Below, one piece after another: positions 37,455 through 47,499 of a DNA stretch of 64,000 nt; within the stretch, counting starts at the first letter, position 1, and every line of letters starts with the position of its first letter. The stretch covers positions 1 through 64,000 of the forward strand of contig NZ_JARVWW010000040.1 in the NCBI RefSeq assembly GCF_029846715.1. Reading direction: 5' to 3'. Below the pieces are notes generated by a model, which saw nothing but the letters and a program-made list of their open reading frames with translations, did no database searches and was not told where the DNA came from. The stretch is from Bradyrhizobium nivariense (GTDB lineage Bacteria > Pseudomonadota > Alphaproteobacteria > Rhizobiales > Xanthobacteraceae). Both the position numbers and the translations under genes were made by a program.

Positions 37455-37892
37455 TTACTCTGGAATTCCGGCGTTCAAATCGAAGCTCACCTCTTTCAGA
37501 ACGGTTGATCCGCTGGAAAGCCTTCGGCCGAGTGCTTCAATGAACCGATCATAACGTTCGGCGCCTTTGGCTCGGGCGGCTGGACTAGACTGTTCCGGTA
37601 ACGCCGGCACCGACGTCAACCAGAAGCGGATGAACAGGGCGAGCGTCTCCAGCATGATGGTGTCATTGCGTTCGAGACGTTCGAGCAGCCGCGCGATCCG
37701 ATCCAGCCGCTTGGCAACAACCGCCTCGCGTCGGTCGGAATCGTCAGGCGAGAGAAATGACGCGATCGCGGCCTCTGCGACCAGCGACTTGGGCTGGCCA
37801 CGACGCTCTGCGAAGACGTCAAGCGTTCTGAATGTCTGCGGATCAAGGTAGATGCTGAGCTGAATCTTTTTCACCAATTTCGGCTCGCTCAC
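37455..37892 (-). CDS. Ribbon-helix-helix protein of the traG-trb operon
   Basis: 145 residues. The N-terminal RHH domain (KKIQLSIYLDPQTFRTLDVFAERRGQPKSLVAEAAIASFLS) is followed by helices ending RYDRFIEALGRRLSSGSTVLKEVSFDLN. The start is a GTG at 37892 overlapping the traG stop (GTGA), so it is translationally coupled to traG. In related ICEs this gene lies between traG and trbB and probably serves as a DNA-binding accessory or autoregulator. Here trbB is 12 kb downstream. Confidence 0.82.
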   Translation of the reverse strand: MSEPKLVKKIQLSIYLDPQTFRTLDVFAERRGQPKSLVAEAAIASFLSPDDSDRREAVVAKRLDRIARLLERLERNDTIMLETLALFIRFWLTSVPALPEQSSPAARAKGAERYDRFIEALGRRLSSGSTVLKEVSFDLNAGIPE

Positions 37893-39868
37893 AGGTCCAT
37901 GCCATCGTCAGGGTCGAGGCTGGTCGCTCGCGCTACTCCCTGCATTGCGCGGCTTAAGGCTTGTGCCTGGACCGCATCTGCGTCCGGCTCATCGGGACCA
38001 GCATCGAACTCTTGTTCCGCAAGGGGTGCCTTGATTTCGATCTCCTCGTGCTGCGGCAATTCTGGCTCGCGCCGCAGCCCCCCGTTCGGATCGCTGCGTT
38101 TTCGCTGCCGGGGCGCAAGCAGTTCAATCGAGGGCGCAGCGATTGGGTGCCCTGACCAGTCCTCATCCTGGCGCGAGGACAAGAGAATCGTTCCTGTGTT
38201 AGCGGGCTTAAAGATTCGCTTCTGAAATTGCGGGTCCTCATAATAACGAACCTTGGTGGCACGCAGAGGGTGGAGGCCCGAAACCATCACAATCGCCTCC
38301 TTCGATGAGAGCTGCATGACTTCGCCGGGTGTCAGGAGCGGACGGGACGTTTCTTGCCGGCTCACCATCAAGTGTCCAAGCCAGGGGCTTAAGCGATGCC
38401 CGGCATAGTTTTTCATGGCGCGCAGTTCGGTCGCGGTCCCCAGCGCATCCGAGACGCGCTTAGCGGTGCGTTCGTCATTCGTGGAGAAGGCGATCCGGAT
38501 GTGGCAATTGTCGAGGATCGCGTGGTTCGGCCCATAGGCGCGTTCTAATTGATTCAAGCTCTGAGTAATCAGGAAACTGCGAATGCCATAGCCCGCCATA
38601 AAGGCAAGCTGGCTCTCGAAGAAGTCGAGGCGGCCAAGGGCGGCAAACTCGTCGAGCATCAGGAGGAGCTTTTGGCGACGCCGGTCGGGATCCAGGCTCT
38701 CCGTCAGGCGCCGCCCGATCTGATTGAGGATGAGCCGCATCAAAGGTTTTGTGCGGACGATGTCGGATGGCGGCACGACGAGATAAAGCGAAACGGGCTG
38801 CGGTCTGTCGACGAGATCGCAAATGCGCCAATCGCTCCGCGCGGTGACCTTGGCGACGACCGGATCGCGATAAAGGCCCAAGAAGCTCATTGTGGTCGAC
38901 AGTACGCCCGACCGCTCGTTCTCGCTCTTGTTGAGCAGCTCTCGCGCAGCTGAAGCGACGACGGGATGAACGCGATCACCAAGATGGGGGGTCGCAAGCA
39001 TCGCATTCAGCGTGGTCTCGATCGGGCGGCACGGGTCCGAAAGGAATCTGGCCACCCCGGCAAGTGTCTTGTCAGCTTCAGCATAGAGGACATGCAGGAT
39101 CGCGCCGACGAGCAGAGAATGGCTGGTTTTTTCCCAATGATTGCGGCGCTCGAGCGCCCCTTCGGGATCGACGAGGATATCCGCCACGTTTTGGGCGTCT
39201 CGTACTTCGCAATCACCACGGCGAATCTCAAGAAGGGGATTGTAGGCCGCGCTTGCCGCGTTTGTCGGATCAAACAAGAGGACATCTCCAAGGCGCGCGC
39301 GCCATCCCGAGGTCAACTGGAAATTCTCGCCCTTGATATCGTGGACGATCACCGAGCGCGGCCAGGTTAAAAGAGTTGGAACGACCAGGCCGACCCCCTT
39401 GCCCGAACGGGTAGGCGCAAAGCAGAGCACGTGCTCAGGCCCATCATGGCGAAGATATCGACCATCGAAACGCCCGAGCACGAGGCCATCGGCGCCTAGC
39501 AGCCCCGCCCGTTTGACCTCGCGCGTATCGGCCCAACGCGCTGATCCGTAAGTCGTGACATCGCGAGCCTCATGCGCGCGCAAGACAGAAAGCACCATTG
39601 CTGCGGCGACTGCCGCGATCCCACCGCTCCCGGCAATGGTGCCCCCCTGGAGGAATATCGTGGGCGCGTAAGCGTCGAATTCGAACCACCAGATGAAGAA
39701 GGCAAACGGCTGGTAGATGGGCCAGGCCCCTAGCCTGAACCAAGCCGGTCCAAGCTGCGGCTGGAACGCAAGCTGATAGGCGGTCCATTGCGTCGCTGCC
39801 CACACGAAGGTGAACGCGATCAGGCAAACCAGGATCACCTGATGCCAGATGATTTTTGTCGCAGACAT
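37889..39868 (-). CDS. traG: Type IV coupling protein TraG (VirD4-like)
   Basis: 659 residues from the ATG at 39868. Two N-terminal membrane helices (residues about 8-30 and 70-95) precede the ATPase core with Walker A CFAPTRSGKGVGLVVPTLL (near residue 148) and Walker B LLLMLDEFAALGRLDFF (near 405). The late SFLITQSLNQLERAYG and FSTNDERTAKRVSDALG segments are typical. The acidic C-terminal tail is poorly conserved. It hands the relaxase-DNA complex to the Trb channel. A 13-codon upstream extension lacks family similarity. Confidence 0.95.
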   Translation of the reverse strand: MSATKIIWHQVILVCLIAFTFVWAATQWTAYQLAFQPQLGPAWFRLGAWPIYQPFAFFIWWFEFDAYAPTIFLQGGTIAGSGGIAAVAAAMVLSVLRAHEARDVTTYGSARWADTREVKRAGLLGADGLVLGRFDGRYLRHDGPEHVLCFAPTRSGKGVGLVVPTLLTWPRSVIVHDIKGENFQLTSGWRARLGDVLLFDPTNAASAAYNPLLEIRRGDCEVRDAQNVADILVDPEGALERRNHWEKTSHSLLVGAILHVLYAEADKTLAGVARFLSDPCRPIETTLNAMLATPHLGDRVHPVVASAARELLNKSENERSGVLSTTMSFLGLYRDPVVAKVTARSDWRICDLVDRPQPVSLYLVVPPSDIVRTKPLMRLILNQIGRRLTESLDPDRRRQKLLLMLDEFAALGRLDFFESQLAFMAGYGIRSFLITQSLNQLERAYGPNHAILDNCHIRIAFSTNDERTAKRVSDALGTATELRAMKNYAGHRLSPWLGHLMVSRQETSRPLLTPGEVMQLSSKEAIVMVSGLHPLRATKVRYYEDPQFQKRIFKPANTGTILLSSRQDEDWSGHPIAAPSIELLAPRQRKRSDPNGGLRREPELPQHEEIEIKAPLAEQEFDAGPDEPDADAVQAQALSRAMQGVARATSLDPDDGMDL

Positions 39869-41120
39869 GGCGTGCGGATATCGACACCATCGACCTGTTG
39901 GCCACAATCAGGGGCTTACGTTTCTCGTAGTCGCGCGCGCCCTAGCGAAGGGATCGGCGGGTCAGATCAGGAAGCGGCGTTTGGGCCGAAAAATTTCGCT
40001 CGGCCCAGAACAGGCTTCAAACTTGTACCGTGCTGCCGCTTGAGGCGAACCGACCGGCCTTCGCGAAGCGACGCTCCGGGTTATAGATTCCTGCGAAGGC
40101 TAGCTCGCGTCTTCCCCTAGCCCTCCGTCAAGCGCGCGCGATCCAGAGAGCGTGCGGCGTGCCACAACTCGTTGTTGATGAGGCGGACGTTCGCGGATTA
40201 AATCGGTAGGAGGCGGGGTTCGCGGAGTTGGAGCATGAGGTTCATGCGGGCAGCGTCCCGGCAGGAGCGCTTATTCCCCAAGGGGCGACACTGCCGGGCC
40301 GACGGTCATCGAGATACTCCCGCAGATCGGTATCGAGCGAGTCCGTCCTCCAATCGGTCGCCTATTGGCGGCCTATTGTTTTTGCCCGCTAGATGCTTGG
40401 AAGTTGCACATCAGCTGTTGCGCTCTCTCTGGAGATTGGTACAGGCGCCTAGCGTTTGCCAAATCATCATTGCGCGTATCGGTCGCAGTTCGCCTGTCCA
40501 CTCCTCAAGCTGCTTGCCGGCCCGGAGTTGTCCGATTGCTCGCCGGCCTGCATACGCGGATAACCTCGCGCGAATGCCTCCACAGTCGAGCAGATTAAAA
40601 TCCCTATTCGCCCGCTCGATGATACCCGCACAACGGCGTCCAGCAAGCTGGACTCTGGCGGACGGAAAAGCGGTGAGCGAAACGGCGGAGTCTTCAGCAG
40701 AGCTTCTGAGCATCGGCATCCGGGACCAGCACGCACGGAGGTATTGTCACCGCGATCAAGCCACAGCCAGACATCTTCCGATCACTTCAAGTCCCATGCC
40801 GTTTCCGCGCACGGGATGGCCATCTAGATTCGAAGGGTCCTGCTAGCCGATTTGGCCGTTGAGAGGCTGACGAGCCTCAGCAAGCTCACCGTGAACGGCG
40901 CATTTTTCCACACGGCTGCGTCCAGCCGACCATCGAGCGCCATCAAGGTCGAGGGAACCCAGAGGCGATAAAGAGATACGTCCAGAACGGTGGATCCTCC
41001 ATTGCCATTCGCTGCTCACTGTCGCTCCTCTCCCATTTTTCCGTCTTGACCAGTCCACGCGGGGGCAACCAAGTCTCGCCCGCCCTGCAATTGGGCGCAG
41101 TGCAGCGCCAGGACCTCAGG
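39869..41120. other. 1.25-kb gap between traG and the relaxase gene
   Basis: No convincing gene. A minus-strand frame at 40411-40719 (102 codons) and a plus-strand frame at 40235-40846 have no recognised family. The gap between coupling-protein and relaxase genes is a possible place for the transfer origin, but I could not identify a nic-flanking inverted repeat with confidence. Confidence 0.35.
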
Positions 41121-42848
41121 TCAGAGCGATAGGCCGCGCTTGCGCCCGAAGTCCCAGTCGACGCTGCCTGGACCGGCGATGCCGCTGACCTGCTTGCCCA
41201 ATTCACGCTCGAGCGAAGGCGACCAGGGCACAAGCTGAAAGCCAAGGCCGTTGTCGATCATCGCGAAGCGCCCCGAGGCCAGTGAGAGGCGCCGACGATA
41301 AACCCCCGAAATCTGCTCACCTGCATCAGATGGCAAGTGCGGAAGGCCCGTTTCCTCCATAAGGCGTCGTGCGAGGATGTCGAGTTCGCGATTCCGGAGG
41401 GTGTCGATCAGATTGCGGCTTAGCCGGACCTTGTTGCCATGGCGCTGGGCGAGCCCTTGCCCGGCCAAAACATCGATGCGCTGTTCGAGTGCCGCACGAA
41501 CCTCGGCGCCAAACGCATTGCGCGAGAGCTCGGCAGACTCTCGCGCGACGAGCTGGCGGTCTAGCCAAGTCGCTCCGTCCGCCGCGACCTGCTGATCTAG
41601 ATCGAGTTCCGAGCGAACCGCGAGCGCAGTCCGTGTTCGACCACTGGCGTCCGCAAACCGGCGAAGTTCCACAATCCCACCGATCGGCCCATCGCCAGCC
41701 GCCTCGAGGTCAGGAAGCTTCACGTGATGCACGCGCCCGTCAATCCCATCGACAATGGCAAAAGCTGTGCCCTTGAGCTCGTCATCAAGCCCGCGCGCGA
41801 TGAGACGGCCAACGATCGGCTCGCCATGAATTTCGCCCTCCAGTGCCCAGGATGCAGGAGGGCGGCTGGCGCCGTCCCGCGTCAGACTTTTGTGCAGCCG
41901 CTTGATAATGTCACCGCGCTCGGCAAGCGCGCGCAATCGCGCCTCCGCATCGGCGGCGAGGACCCAGACCGCGGGCCCCGCAGGTTCCGCCAACCCGAGC
42001 CGCTCAAGCGTCCGCATCCGACCGATCCGAATTTCCCGGAATGGATCGCGCCCGGCATCCCGCTCTAACCTCAAATCGATGGCGCCGTTCGCCGTCCCCG
42101 CTTCCCGGGCAAGCGCCCGGTCGAGCCTGGTCCAGCGTTCGGCTGTCATGTCCGCCTCAAGGCTCTGGCGTATCTCGAGCTCCGAGCGAGGGCCAAGTTC
42201 GCGCGTGACAAGGTCGCTGGCACGGGCGCGTAGGCCCATAGCGATATAATCGCGACTGATGACGAGGTCAGCACCGTCATCCGTACGGCCCCGCACGAGG
42301 ATGTGAATGTGCGGATGCTCGGTATTCCAATGGTCGACCGCGACCCAGTCAAGCCGTGTGCCAAGGTCGCGCGAGGCCTGGTCCATCAGCTCCCGAGTGA
42401 AGCTACGCAGGCTGGCAAGTTCACCAGCATCATCAGGCGAGACGATGAACCTGAAATGATGGCGGTCACCCTCGCAACGCGCGACGAAGGTGCGACCATC
42501 CGCATCGTCCCCCGCAGCGTCGAATAGTTTGCCCGGAGCGCCGTCGCGCGTGACCCCATCGCGCTGCAGGTAACCGATATGAGCGCGCAACGCGCCCGGC
42601 GAACGCGTCCGCCGCACCACCCGCGCCTTGACCATTGCGCCCCGGGCGCGGGCGTTGAGAAGCCGCGCCGCAGCGATGCTCGCGGCGCGGCCGCGTCCAA
42701 ATTTACGGCCATGGCCATGCTTGCCGCGCGAGAGGCCGCCGGCCTTCTGAGCGGCTGTGAGTGCCTGCGCCAAAAAGGGCTTTGTCCGGGGCGTGCGCGT
42801 GGAACGGATACGGCCGGGACGGATCCGAAGATCATTGTCACGCGTCAT
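41121..42848 (-). CDS. Conjugative relaxase (VirD2-like nuclease with DUF3363 domain)
   Basis: A 575-residue relaxase. Near residue 90, GYLQRDGVTRDG carries the probable nicking Tyr. The metal-binding three-His motif is DWVAVDHWNTEHPHIHILVRG (near residue 170). The C-terminal half (about residues 240-575) is the DUF3363 domain. It would nick oriT and pilot the single strand through TraG and the Trb channel. The N-terminus is Arg/Lys-rich and extended. Start is the ATG at 42848. It lies downstream of the transglycosylase in the same orientation. Confidence 0.92.
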   Translation of the reverse strand: MTRDNDLRIRPGRIRSTRTPRTKPFLAQALTAAQKAGGLSRGKHGHGRKFGRGRAASIAAARLLNARARGAMVKARVVRRTRSPGALRAHIGYLQRDGVTRDGAPGKLFDAAGDDADGRTFVARCEGDRHHFRFIVSPDDAGELASLRSFTRELMDQASRDLGTRLDWVAVDHWNTEHPHIHILVRGRTDDGADLVISRDYIAMGLRARASDLVTRELGPRSELEIRQSLEADMTAERWTRLDRALAREAGTANGAIDLRLERDAGRDPFREIRIGRMRTLERLGLAEPAGPAVWVLAADAEARLRALAERGDIIKRLHKSLTRDGASRPPASWALEGEIHGEPIVGRLIARGLDDELKGTAFAIVDGIDGRVHHVKLPDLEAAGDGPIGGIVELRRFADASGRTRTALAVRSELDLDQQVAADGATWLDRQLVARESAELSRNAFGAEVRAALEQRIDVLAGQGLAQRHGNKVRLSRNLIDTLRNRELDILARRLMEETGLPHLPSDAGEQISGVYRRRLSLASGRFAMIDNGLGFQLVPWSPSLERELGKQVSGIAGPGSVDWDFGRKRGLSL

Positions 42849-43089
42849 TCCGGCTGCCGCAAGGTACCGAAAGCCGTGTAAGAACAGCGCCTTGGGGAAA
42901 GATGAACTTTGCTCTGAGTCCCCGTAATGTTTACTCGATCATTGAAATCGATACACTTTCTCGCACAACCGACCGGCCGCACCTTGCGGCTTTTATCCTG
43001 CCCTCGCCGGTCGGCTCCCCCTTGCTCCCTCCCGACCATTCTCAAAGGTGCGAGCTCCTTCGAGGCCATGCGACCAACTGCGATTGCTA

Positions 43090-43982
43090 TCATGGCGACT
43101 GCACCTTGACTGATCGATGCACAAACAGCCCCGTCGCGCGAGGTACGAGTGCAGTGGCAACCGCTTTGGTCGCGGGCTTCGACGAATTCATTGTGCGCAC
43201 TCCTGGTGCACACTTGTCGGCAGCGGATGAGCTGCCGCATCGCTCAACAAAAACCGGAGCCTGCTGCCTCAGGACGACCTGTCTGGCGGCCGGACCACCG
43301 CTCTTGCGCCGCTCAAGACCAATCAATGGTGTTATTCTGGTTACATAGGCTTGCGTTTCATTTGGAAGGGTTCGGCCCGTCGTCAAATGCTGCTCGTACC
43401 GCTCCGGTCCCGCATTGTAGGCTGCAAGAAACCCTTCCGATCCGAACCGGTCGAGCATCTCGCGAAGGTACGCTGCCCCAGCCATAATGTTGTCGTGCGG
43501 ATCAAACGGATCGATACCAAGATCGTGACGAGCGCTCAGTTCGACCCAAGTCGCGGGCATGATTTGCATCAGCCCCAGCGCTGAGGCGATATGGCGTGCG
43601 TATTACCGCCACTTTCGACCTGCATCACGGCGTTGATCCAACGCTCCGGGATCGCGAACCGATGGGAGGCTTCGGTCACGAAGGCGGCGTATGCAAAGCT
43701 AGGAAGCAGGGTTGTGGATTGCGCAGCTGGTGCGCGCGATGCGAGCTCCGCTCTAGCGGTCGGGGGCGGTCCGAACGTCAGTAGAATTCCCAAAGAGCAA
43801 GCAGCGGCCCCACATCCCATTGTGCGGACAGCCGCCAAGTACAACATTTCTCCCAGCCGGCCTTGAGGCCGCCCGATCCTGCGGCAATGCGCGCCAATGC
43901 TCGAGAAGTTGGCCGAGAACAAGGAGCGATGTTGCGACCAACCGTATGGAGGAATGACAGGCCAATAGGGGAAATCCGGCAT
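43090..43982 (-). pseudogene. Lytic transglycosylase (VirB1/TrbN-like), frameshifted
   Basis: Two overlapping frames together encode a secreted lytic transglycosylase that would open peptidoglycan for the mating channel. Frame 1 (to 43569) has a signal peptide (GCGAAACSLGILLTFG), FAIPERWINAVMQVESGGNTHAISP, including the catalytic Glu, and then runs out. Frame 2 begins in ALGLMQIMPATWVELSARHDLG and continues LLDRFGSEGFLAAYNAGPERYEQ. Against the usual SPKGALGLMQ, about four bases appear to be missing at 43575-43585. Unless this is a sequencing error, the enzyme is lost. The likely original start is the ATG at 43847 or 43982. Confidence 0.8.
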
Positions 43983-43984
43983 CG

Positions 43985-44491
43985 TTACTTCTCCCTGGTC
44001 CACACCGGGAGCGCTCGCCCAATGACGGCCGATCTCGGCAGGGGTCCGAAATATCGGCCGTCTAGCGAGTCCGCCGACTGCCAGTTCATGAGAAAGACTT
44101 CGCCCTCAGCAATGACCCGGCAGCCCTGCCAGACCGGCAACCGCCGGCCGCGGCGATCGCGGTCGCTTACCTCACCCATCTGTATGCTGTCGACGATGAT
44201 TGTGAGGCCCGTTCTGCAGACGGTTTGGCCGGGCAGCGCCAGCACACGCTTGAGCATTGGAACACCGCTAGGCAAATAGCCGTTGAGGTCGAGAAAAGTC
44301 GCGAGCGGGTCTGGCGCTCGAACCACTACGAGCTCAGTGACGTACAACCGTCCGGCCTCTTGCAAGCGATAGAGGCCGATCGGCACGCTGTCTGAAGCAT
44401 TCCAGATGTACAATGGTGAGGTGTTGTTGATTGGCCAGAGCGCGAGCATTGTAGCCCCACACATCGCAAGAATGTTTCCCAGCCGCCCCAT
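43985..44491 (-). CDS. traF: Conjugal transfer peptidase TraF (S26 signal-peptidase-like)
   Basis: 168 residues from the ATG at 44491. One N-terminal membrane helix is followed by the S26 core: catalytic Ser in NASDSVPIGLYRL, Lys in PMLKRVLALPGQTVC, and the late LMNWQSADSLDGRYFGPLP box. TraF in RP4 processes and cyclises the TrbC pilin; the trbC gene here is a likely substrate source. It overlaps the DUF2840 stop (TGATG), indicating coupling. The frame is open 34 codons upstream without family similarity. Confidence 0.88.
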   Translation of the reverse strand: MGRLGNILAMCGATMLALWPINNTSPLYIWNASDSVPIGLYRLQEAGRLYVTELVVVRAPDPLATFLDLNGYLPSGVPMLKRVLALPGQTVCRTGLTIIVDSIQMGEVSDRDRRGRRLPVWQGCRVIAEGEVFLMNWQSADSLDGRYFGPLPRSAVIGRALPVWTREK

Positions 44492-44955
44492 CAGAGTGCC
44501 ATCCTGCGCCGATGGAGCCACGCCTGGTGGCGCGCACGGGTATAAGCTCGTGGCGTTTCGTTGACGGAAAGACGGTTGTGAGCGTGATGCCAATAGTCAG
44601 GGGCCGCATCGGCAGGATCGATGCCAAGTGACTCAACGGCGTCGATCAACTGGAGGACGCGCTCGACCTTTGGCCAGCCAGACAATCGCAGCAGGCTTTC
44701 GCCGCCGGGGCTGACCCAAGGCACAGTTGAGTATCGCTGCCCTGGCGCGACTGCGCGCAAAATGTCGATCCGAGACAGGATGGTTCCGAAATCGTTGGAC
44801 GTCCAGCGCACGAACGCGAAGATGCTACCGGGCAAAAACGAGAGAATGCGCCGGTGATGGTCAACGATCCTCTCTGACGCAGGTTTGCCGAATCGGATTC
44901 GATTTTCGATGCGCTTCTCGAGCCAAAAAAGCTCAACAATTGTGACCTCGCTCAC
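44491..44955 (-). CDS. DUF2840 protein of ICE conjugation modules
   Basis: 154 residues from the GTG at 44955: VELFWLEKRIENRIRFGKPASERI, FAFVRWTSNDFGTILSRIDILRAVAPG, and the closing DYWHHAHNRLSVNETPRAYTRARHQAWLHRRRMAL. This family is found between parA/repA and traF in many alphaproteobacterial ICEs; no function is established. The frame is open upstream to 45348, but that part is not conserved. GGAG lies a few bases before the GTG. Confidence 0.82.
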   Translation of the reverse strand: MSEVTIVELFWLEKRIENRIRFGKPASERIVDHHRRILSFLPGSIFAFVRWTSNDFGTILSRIDILRAVAPGQRYSTVPWVSPGGESLLRLSGWPKVERVLQLIDAVESLGIDPADAAPDYWHHAHNRLSVNETPRAYTRARHQAWLHRRRMAL

Positions 44956-45269
44956 CTGACTGCTCCATATTGTTGAGAGGATTTTTTGATGTGCCAACGA
45001 TGCGCTTCGCTGGCGCATCGCACGAAGAGCCTTGGCGTCGGCAAGACCGCTGTAATGACGCTTCGATGAAATCGTGGCCGCCGAACGCTTGCAGCAATCC
45101 TGCTCCAAAGGACCACATCGGCAAGGCTCCAGTTCGTTGGAAGAGCCGAAAGCATTGCAGGTTTCCGAGGTAGTGACTTGTGTCCCCTCGCCGGCCGGAT
45201 TGTGGAGATGATGCTTCGCGACAGTTCGGGAACGGAACGGCCGGCGCGTTCCGACGGAGTTTGGTAGCG
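44956..45269. other. Boundary stretch between DUF2840 and an IS110 relic
   Basis: No gene recognised. In related elements a parA gene lies between repA and DUF2840. I translated this stretch in all minus-strand frames and found no ParA motif (no GGVGKTT, no DADPQGS). Confidence 0.4.
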
Positions 45270-46321
45270 ACGAACGACGGCATTTTATGCGGGGATCGAG
45301 GTGTCGCTTCAGACGATGAATGTTTTGCGTGGTGGACGGCGACGGCAACCTCGTCGAGGAAGCGACACTCGAGACCGATCCGGACGCGACCGGGCTGAGT
45401 CTCGCGGAATGGAGGGTCCGGCGGAAGCACGTCGAGCTGGACGGGTTCCCCTAGTCTGCCTGGCTGTTCGCGGCTTTGAGCGAAAAAGACGTTGCCGCGA
45501 CCTGCATCGAGACTGGGCGCGCCAAGCCGGCGCCGAACGCGATTCTGAACAAGACCGACCGTAACGACGCCAAGGGCATTGCGCAGATGATGCAGACCGG
45601 TTGTTCCCGTGCCGTCGAATAGGAAAGCGCGCAAGCGCAGCGGGCGTTGCAGGTCGGGCGCAAGGCGACGCTCGGCGAGGTGCCGGACATGGAGAATATG
45701 ATCCACGGCCTGTTGCGCCCGTTCGGCCTCAAGGTCGGCGAGATCTCGGTCGGGCGTTTTGACGCACCGGTGCGCGATCTCTTGGCCGCGAAGAAGGAAT
45801 TGGAAGCGATCGTCGGGCCGCTGCTGGACGCCCGCAACGCCATGCGGCTGCAGTTGGCAAAACTGCACCGCCTGGCGCTGGCGGCAGCGCGCGGCGACAG
45901 CGCGGTGCGGCGGATGATGACCGTGCCCGGTGTCGGCGCGCTCGTGGCGCTGACGTTGCGCGCCACCGTCGATGGTCCGGCGCGATTCAAGAAGTCGACG
46001 AATGTCGGCGTCCATTTCGGGCTGACGCCGCGGCGTCATCAATCCGGGCAGACCGACCGGATCGGCAGCATCTCCAAATGCCGCCATGAGCTGACGCGAG
46101 CGATCCTGTACGAGGCGGCGATCGTGATCCTCACGCGCATTCCGAAGAATTTTAAGCTGCGGCTGCGGGTCCCGCGGCTGGCCAAGAAGAAGGATCTGAA
46201 ACGCGCCGCAACGGCGGTGGCGCGCGCGCTCGCCGTGCTGCTGCACAAGATCTGGACCAGTGGCACGACCTTCCGGTTTGGCGCCGGCTGCAAGCGCGGC
46301 CGGGTCGCTGCGGCGGCTTAA
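45270..46321 (+). pseudogene. IS110-family transposase, frameshifted N-terminus
   Basis: The C-terminal 224 codons (45647-46321) are intact: VRDLLAAKKELEAIVGPLLDARN, then the transposase_20 motif MTVPGVGALVALTLRATVDGPARFKKS and VGVHFGLTPRRHQSGQTDRIGSISK. The N-terminal DEDD half is spread over frames: AGIEVSLQTM, then VVDGDGNLVEEATLETDPDATGL, then AWLFAALSEKDVAATCIETGR and NKTDRNDAKGIAQMMQTG before an in-frame stop near 45622. It needs several indels to restore, so it is inactive. IS110 elements lack inverted repeats, so the ends are not fixed. Confidence 0.85.
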
Positions 46322-46733
46322 AGGCGTCCGCGACCCGGCCGCTTCCACGCGCGCCTTTTCCTTCCGCCACGGCGGAGCAGCGTCTCCCGAGGAGACGGGG
46401 ATTTGGGTGAGATCGCAACTTTTCTTGCCGGCGGCTTCATGACGACGTTTGAAGCCGTTAAGCACGGCGCTGGTTAGCCTGACCGCCCTTTCCTCAGATT
46501 TCGGCTTGTGGTGGCCATCGTGCCAACCACGGATGTTAGCGATTTCTCCTCGACGAGCGAGTGGCTGCAAAAGGACGTGACGCGCACCAGGCGATGATGT
46601 CGACGCCAACGATCGCGAAGATTTGCGCGCGATCGCGTTCGCGCGAGCAGATTGGAGATAACAATCGTATTGCAGCGAAGCTTTGCGCGTGAGAGTGTGG
46701 ATGCATGAGGCATCCTCGTTGCACGCGCGGCCG
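46322..46733. other. Stretch between the IS110 relic and the Tn7-like transposon
   Basis: About 410 bases. The left part (to about 46560) is probably the 3' non-coding tail of the IS110 element. The rest continues, across the transposon, into 51651 and beyond. No gene recognised. Confidence 0.4.
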
Positions 46734-46738
46734 ACTTG

Positions 46739-46762
46739 TGTCGGTGGGCGAGGTTTCGTGAA
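46739..46762 (+). repeat. Left terminal inverted repeat of the Tn7-like transposon
   Basis: Of the 24 bases, 22 match the inverted right end. The differences are at position 9 (G versus C) and position 21 (T versus C). A GTTTGTGAA motif at 46822-46830 also occurs on the same strand in the right end region (51569-51575), a possible additional transposase site. Confidence 0.88.
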
Positions 46763-46875
46763 TCGGCGGGAGAGCGGACCTGAGTCCGCGCAAGGACTTG
46801 CGTGCATAGAGTTCGTTCCATGTTTGTGAACTGATCGCAAAATGTGCGAGGATTGCGTACTGAGTCGTTTTCCGG

Positions 46876-47499
46876 ATGGAGGGCGATTTGCGGCGCATTC
46901 CGCTGAGCCGGCGGTCGCATGTGACTGGATTCCAGTCGCTGGGGACCGGGTTGACAGAGCATGAGAGCGCGCTTGAGCGGGACTTTGTGACGCTCACGAG
47001 CTTCATGGATGCTGGTGCCGTCGTCACGGCGCAGCCGGTGACAATCCGCTTCAGGGATGACGGTCGGCCGCGCCGGTATACGCCGGACTTCCGCGTCGAT
47101 TGGAGCGATGGCCGAACCGATATTGTCGAGATCAAGTACCGCGCCGATCTGCGAGCCGGATGGATCCGGCTCCGGCCGGCCTTTGCGGCCGCGCGGTATT
47201 GGGCGAGCAACAACGGCGCGCGGTTCAGGATCTCGACGGAGTGCGGCATCCGCGGTCCACGCCTTGAAGCTGCAAAGCGACTGTTGCCGCTGAGAAGTGC
47301 GCCGATTGACGCGGTGCTAGCGGCGCAAACTGTCGCGTATGCCGGCGCGCATGCAACCACCTTTGGCCAGTTGGTCGATCTGCTGCCGGCGCCGCGCGAA
47401 GCCAGCCTCGCGGTCGTGTGGCGACTGATCGCGCGCGGCTGTCTCGTCGTCGATCTGACGCTGCCGATTACCATCGACACGCGAGTAACGGCGCCATGA
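46876..47499 (+). CDS. tnsA: TnsA-like endonuclease subunit of a heteromeric transposase
   Basis: 207 residues. The TnsA nuclease motif set is visible: Glu34 in ESALERDF, Asp71 in RRYTPDFRV and Glu85-x-Lys87 in VEIKYR. A C-terminal winged-helix-like region follows (residues about 120-205). TnsA cuts the 5' ends of the element and converts transposition from copy-in to cut-and-paste. The ATG at 46876 lies 137 bases inside the left end. Its stop overlaps the tnsB start (ATGA). Confidence 0.9.
   Translation: MEGDLRRIPLSRRSHVTGFQSLGTGLTEHESALERDFVTLTSFMDAGAVVTAQPVTIRFRDDGRPRRYTPDFRVDWSDGRTDIVEIKYRADLRAGWIRLRPAFAAARYWASNNGARFRISTECGIRGPRLEAAKRLLPLRSAPIDAVLAAQTVAYAGAHATTFGQLVDLLPAPREASLAVVWRLIARGCLVVDLTLPITIDTRVTAP

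Noticed and set aside
39869..41120. Transfer origin (oriT) in the traG-relaxase gap
   Set aside because: The position is plausible but no clear nic-flanking inverted repeat could be identified.
46535..46560. Alternative transposon left end at TGTTAGCG
   Set aside because: No match to the right end and no target duplication; the end at 46739 has both.
44933..46840. 635-codon minus-strand open frame
   Set aside because: Antisense to the IS110 relic and reaches into the transposon; no family features.
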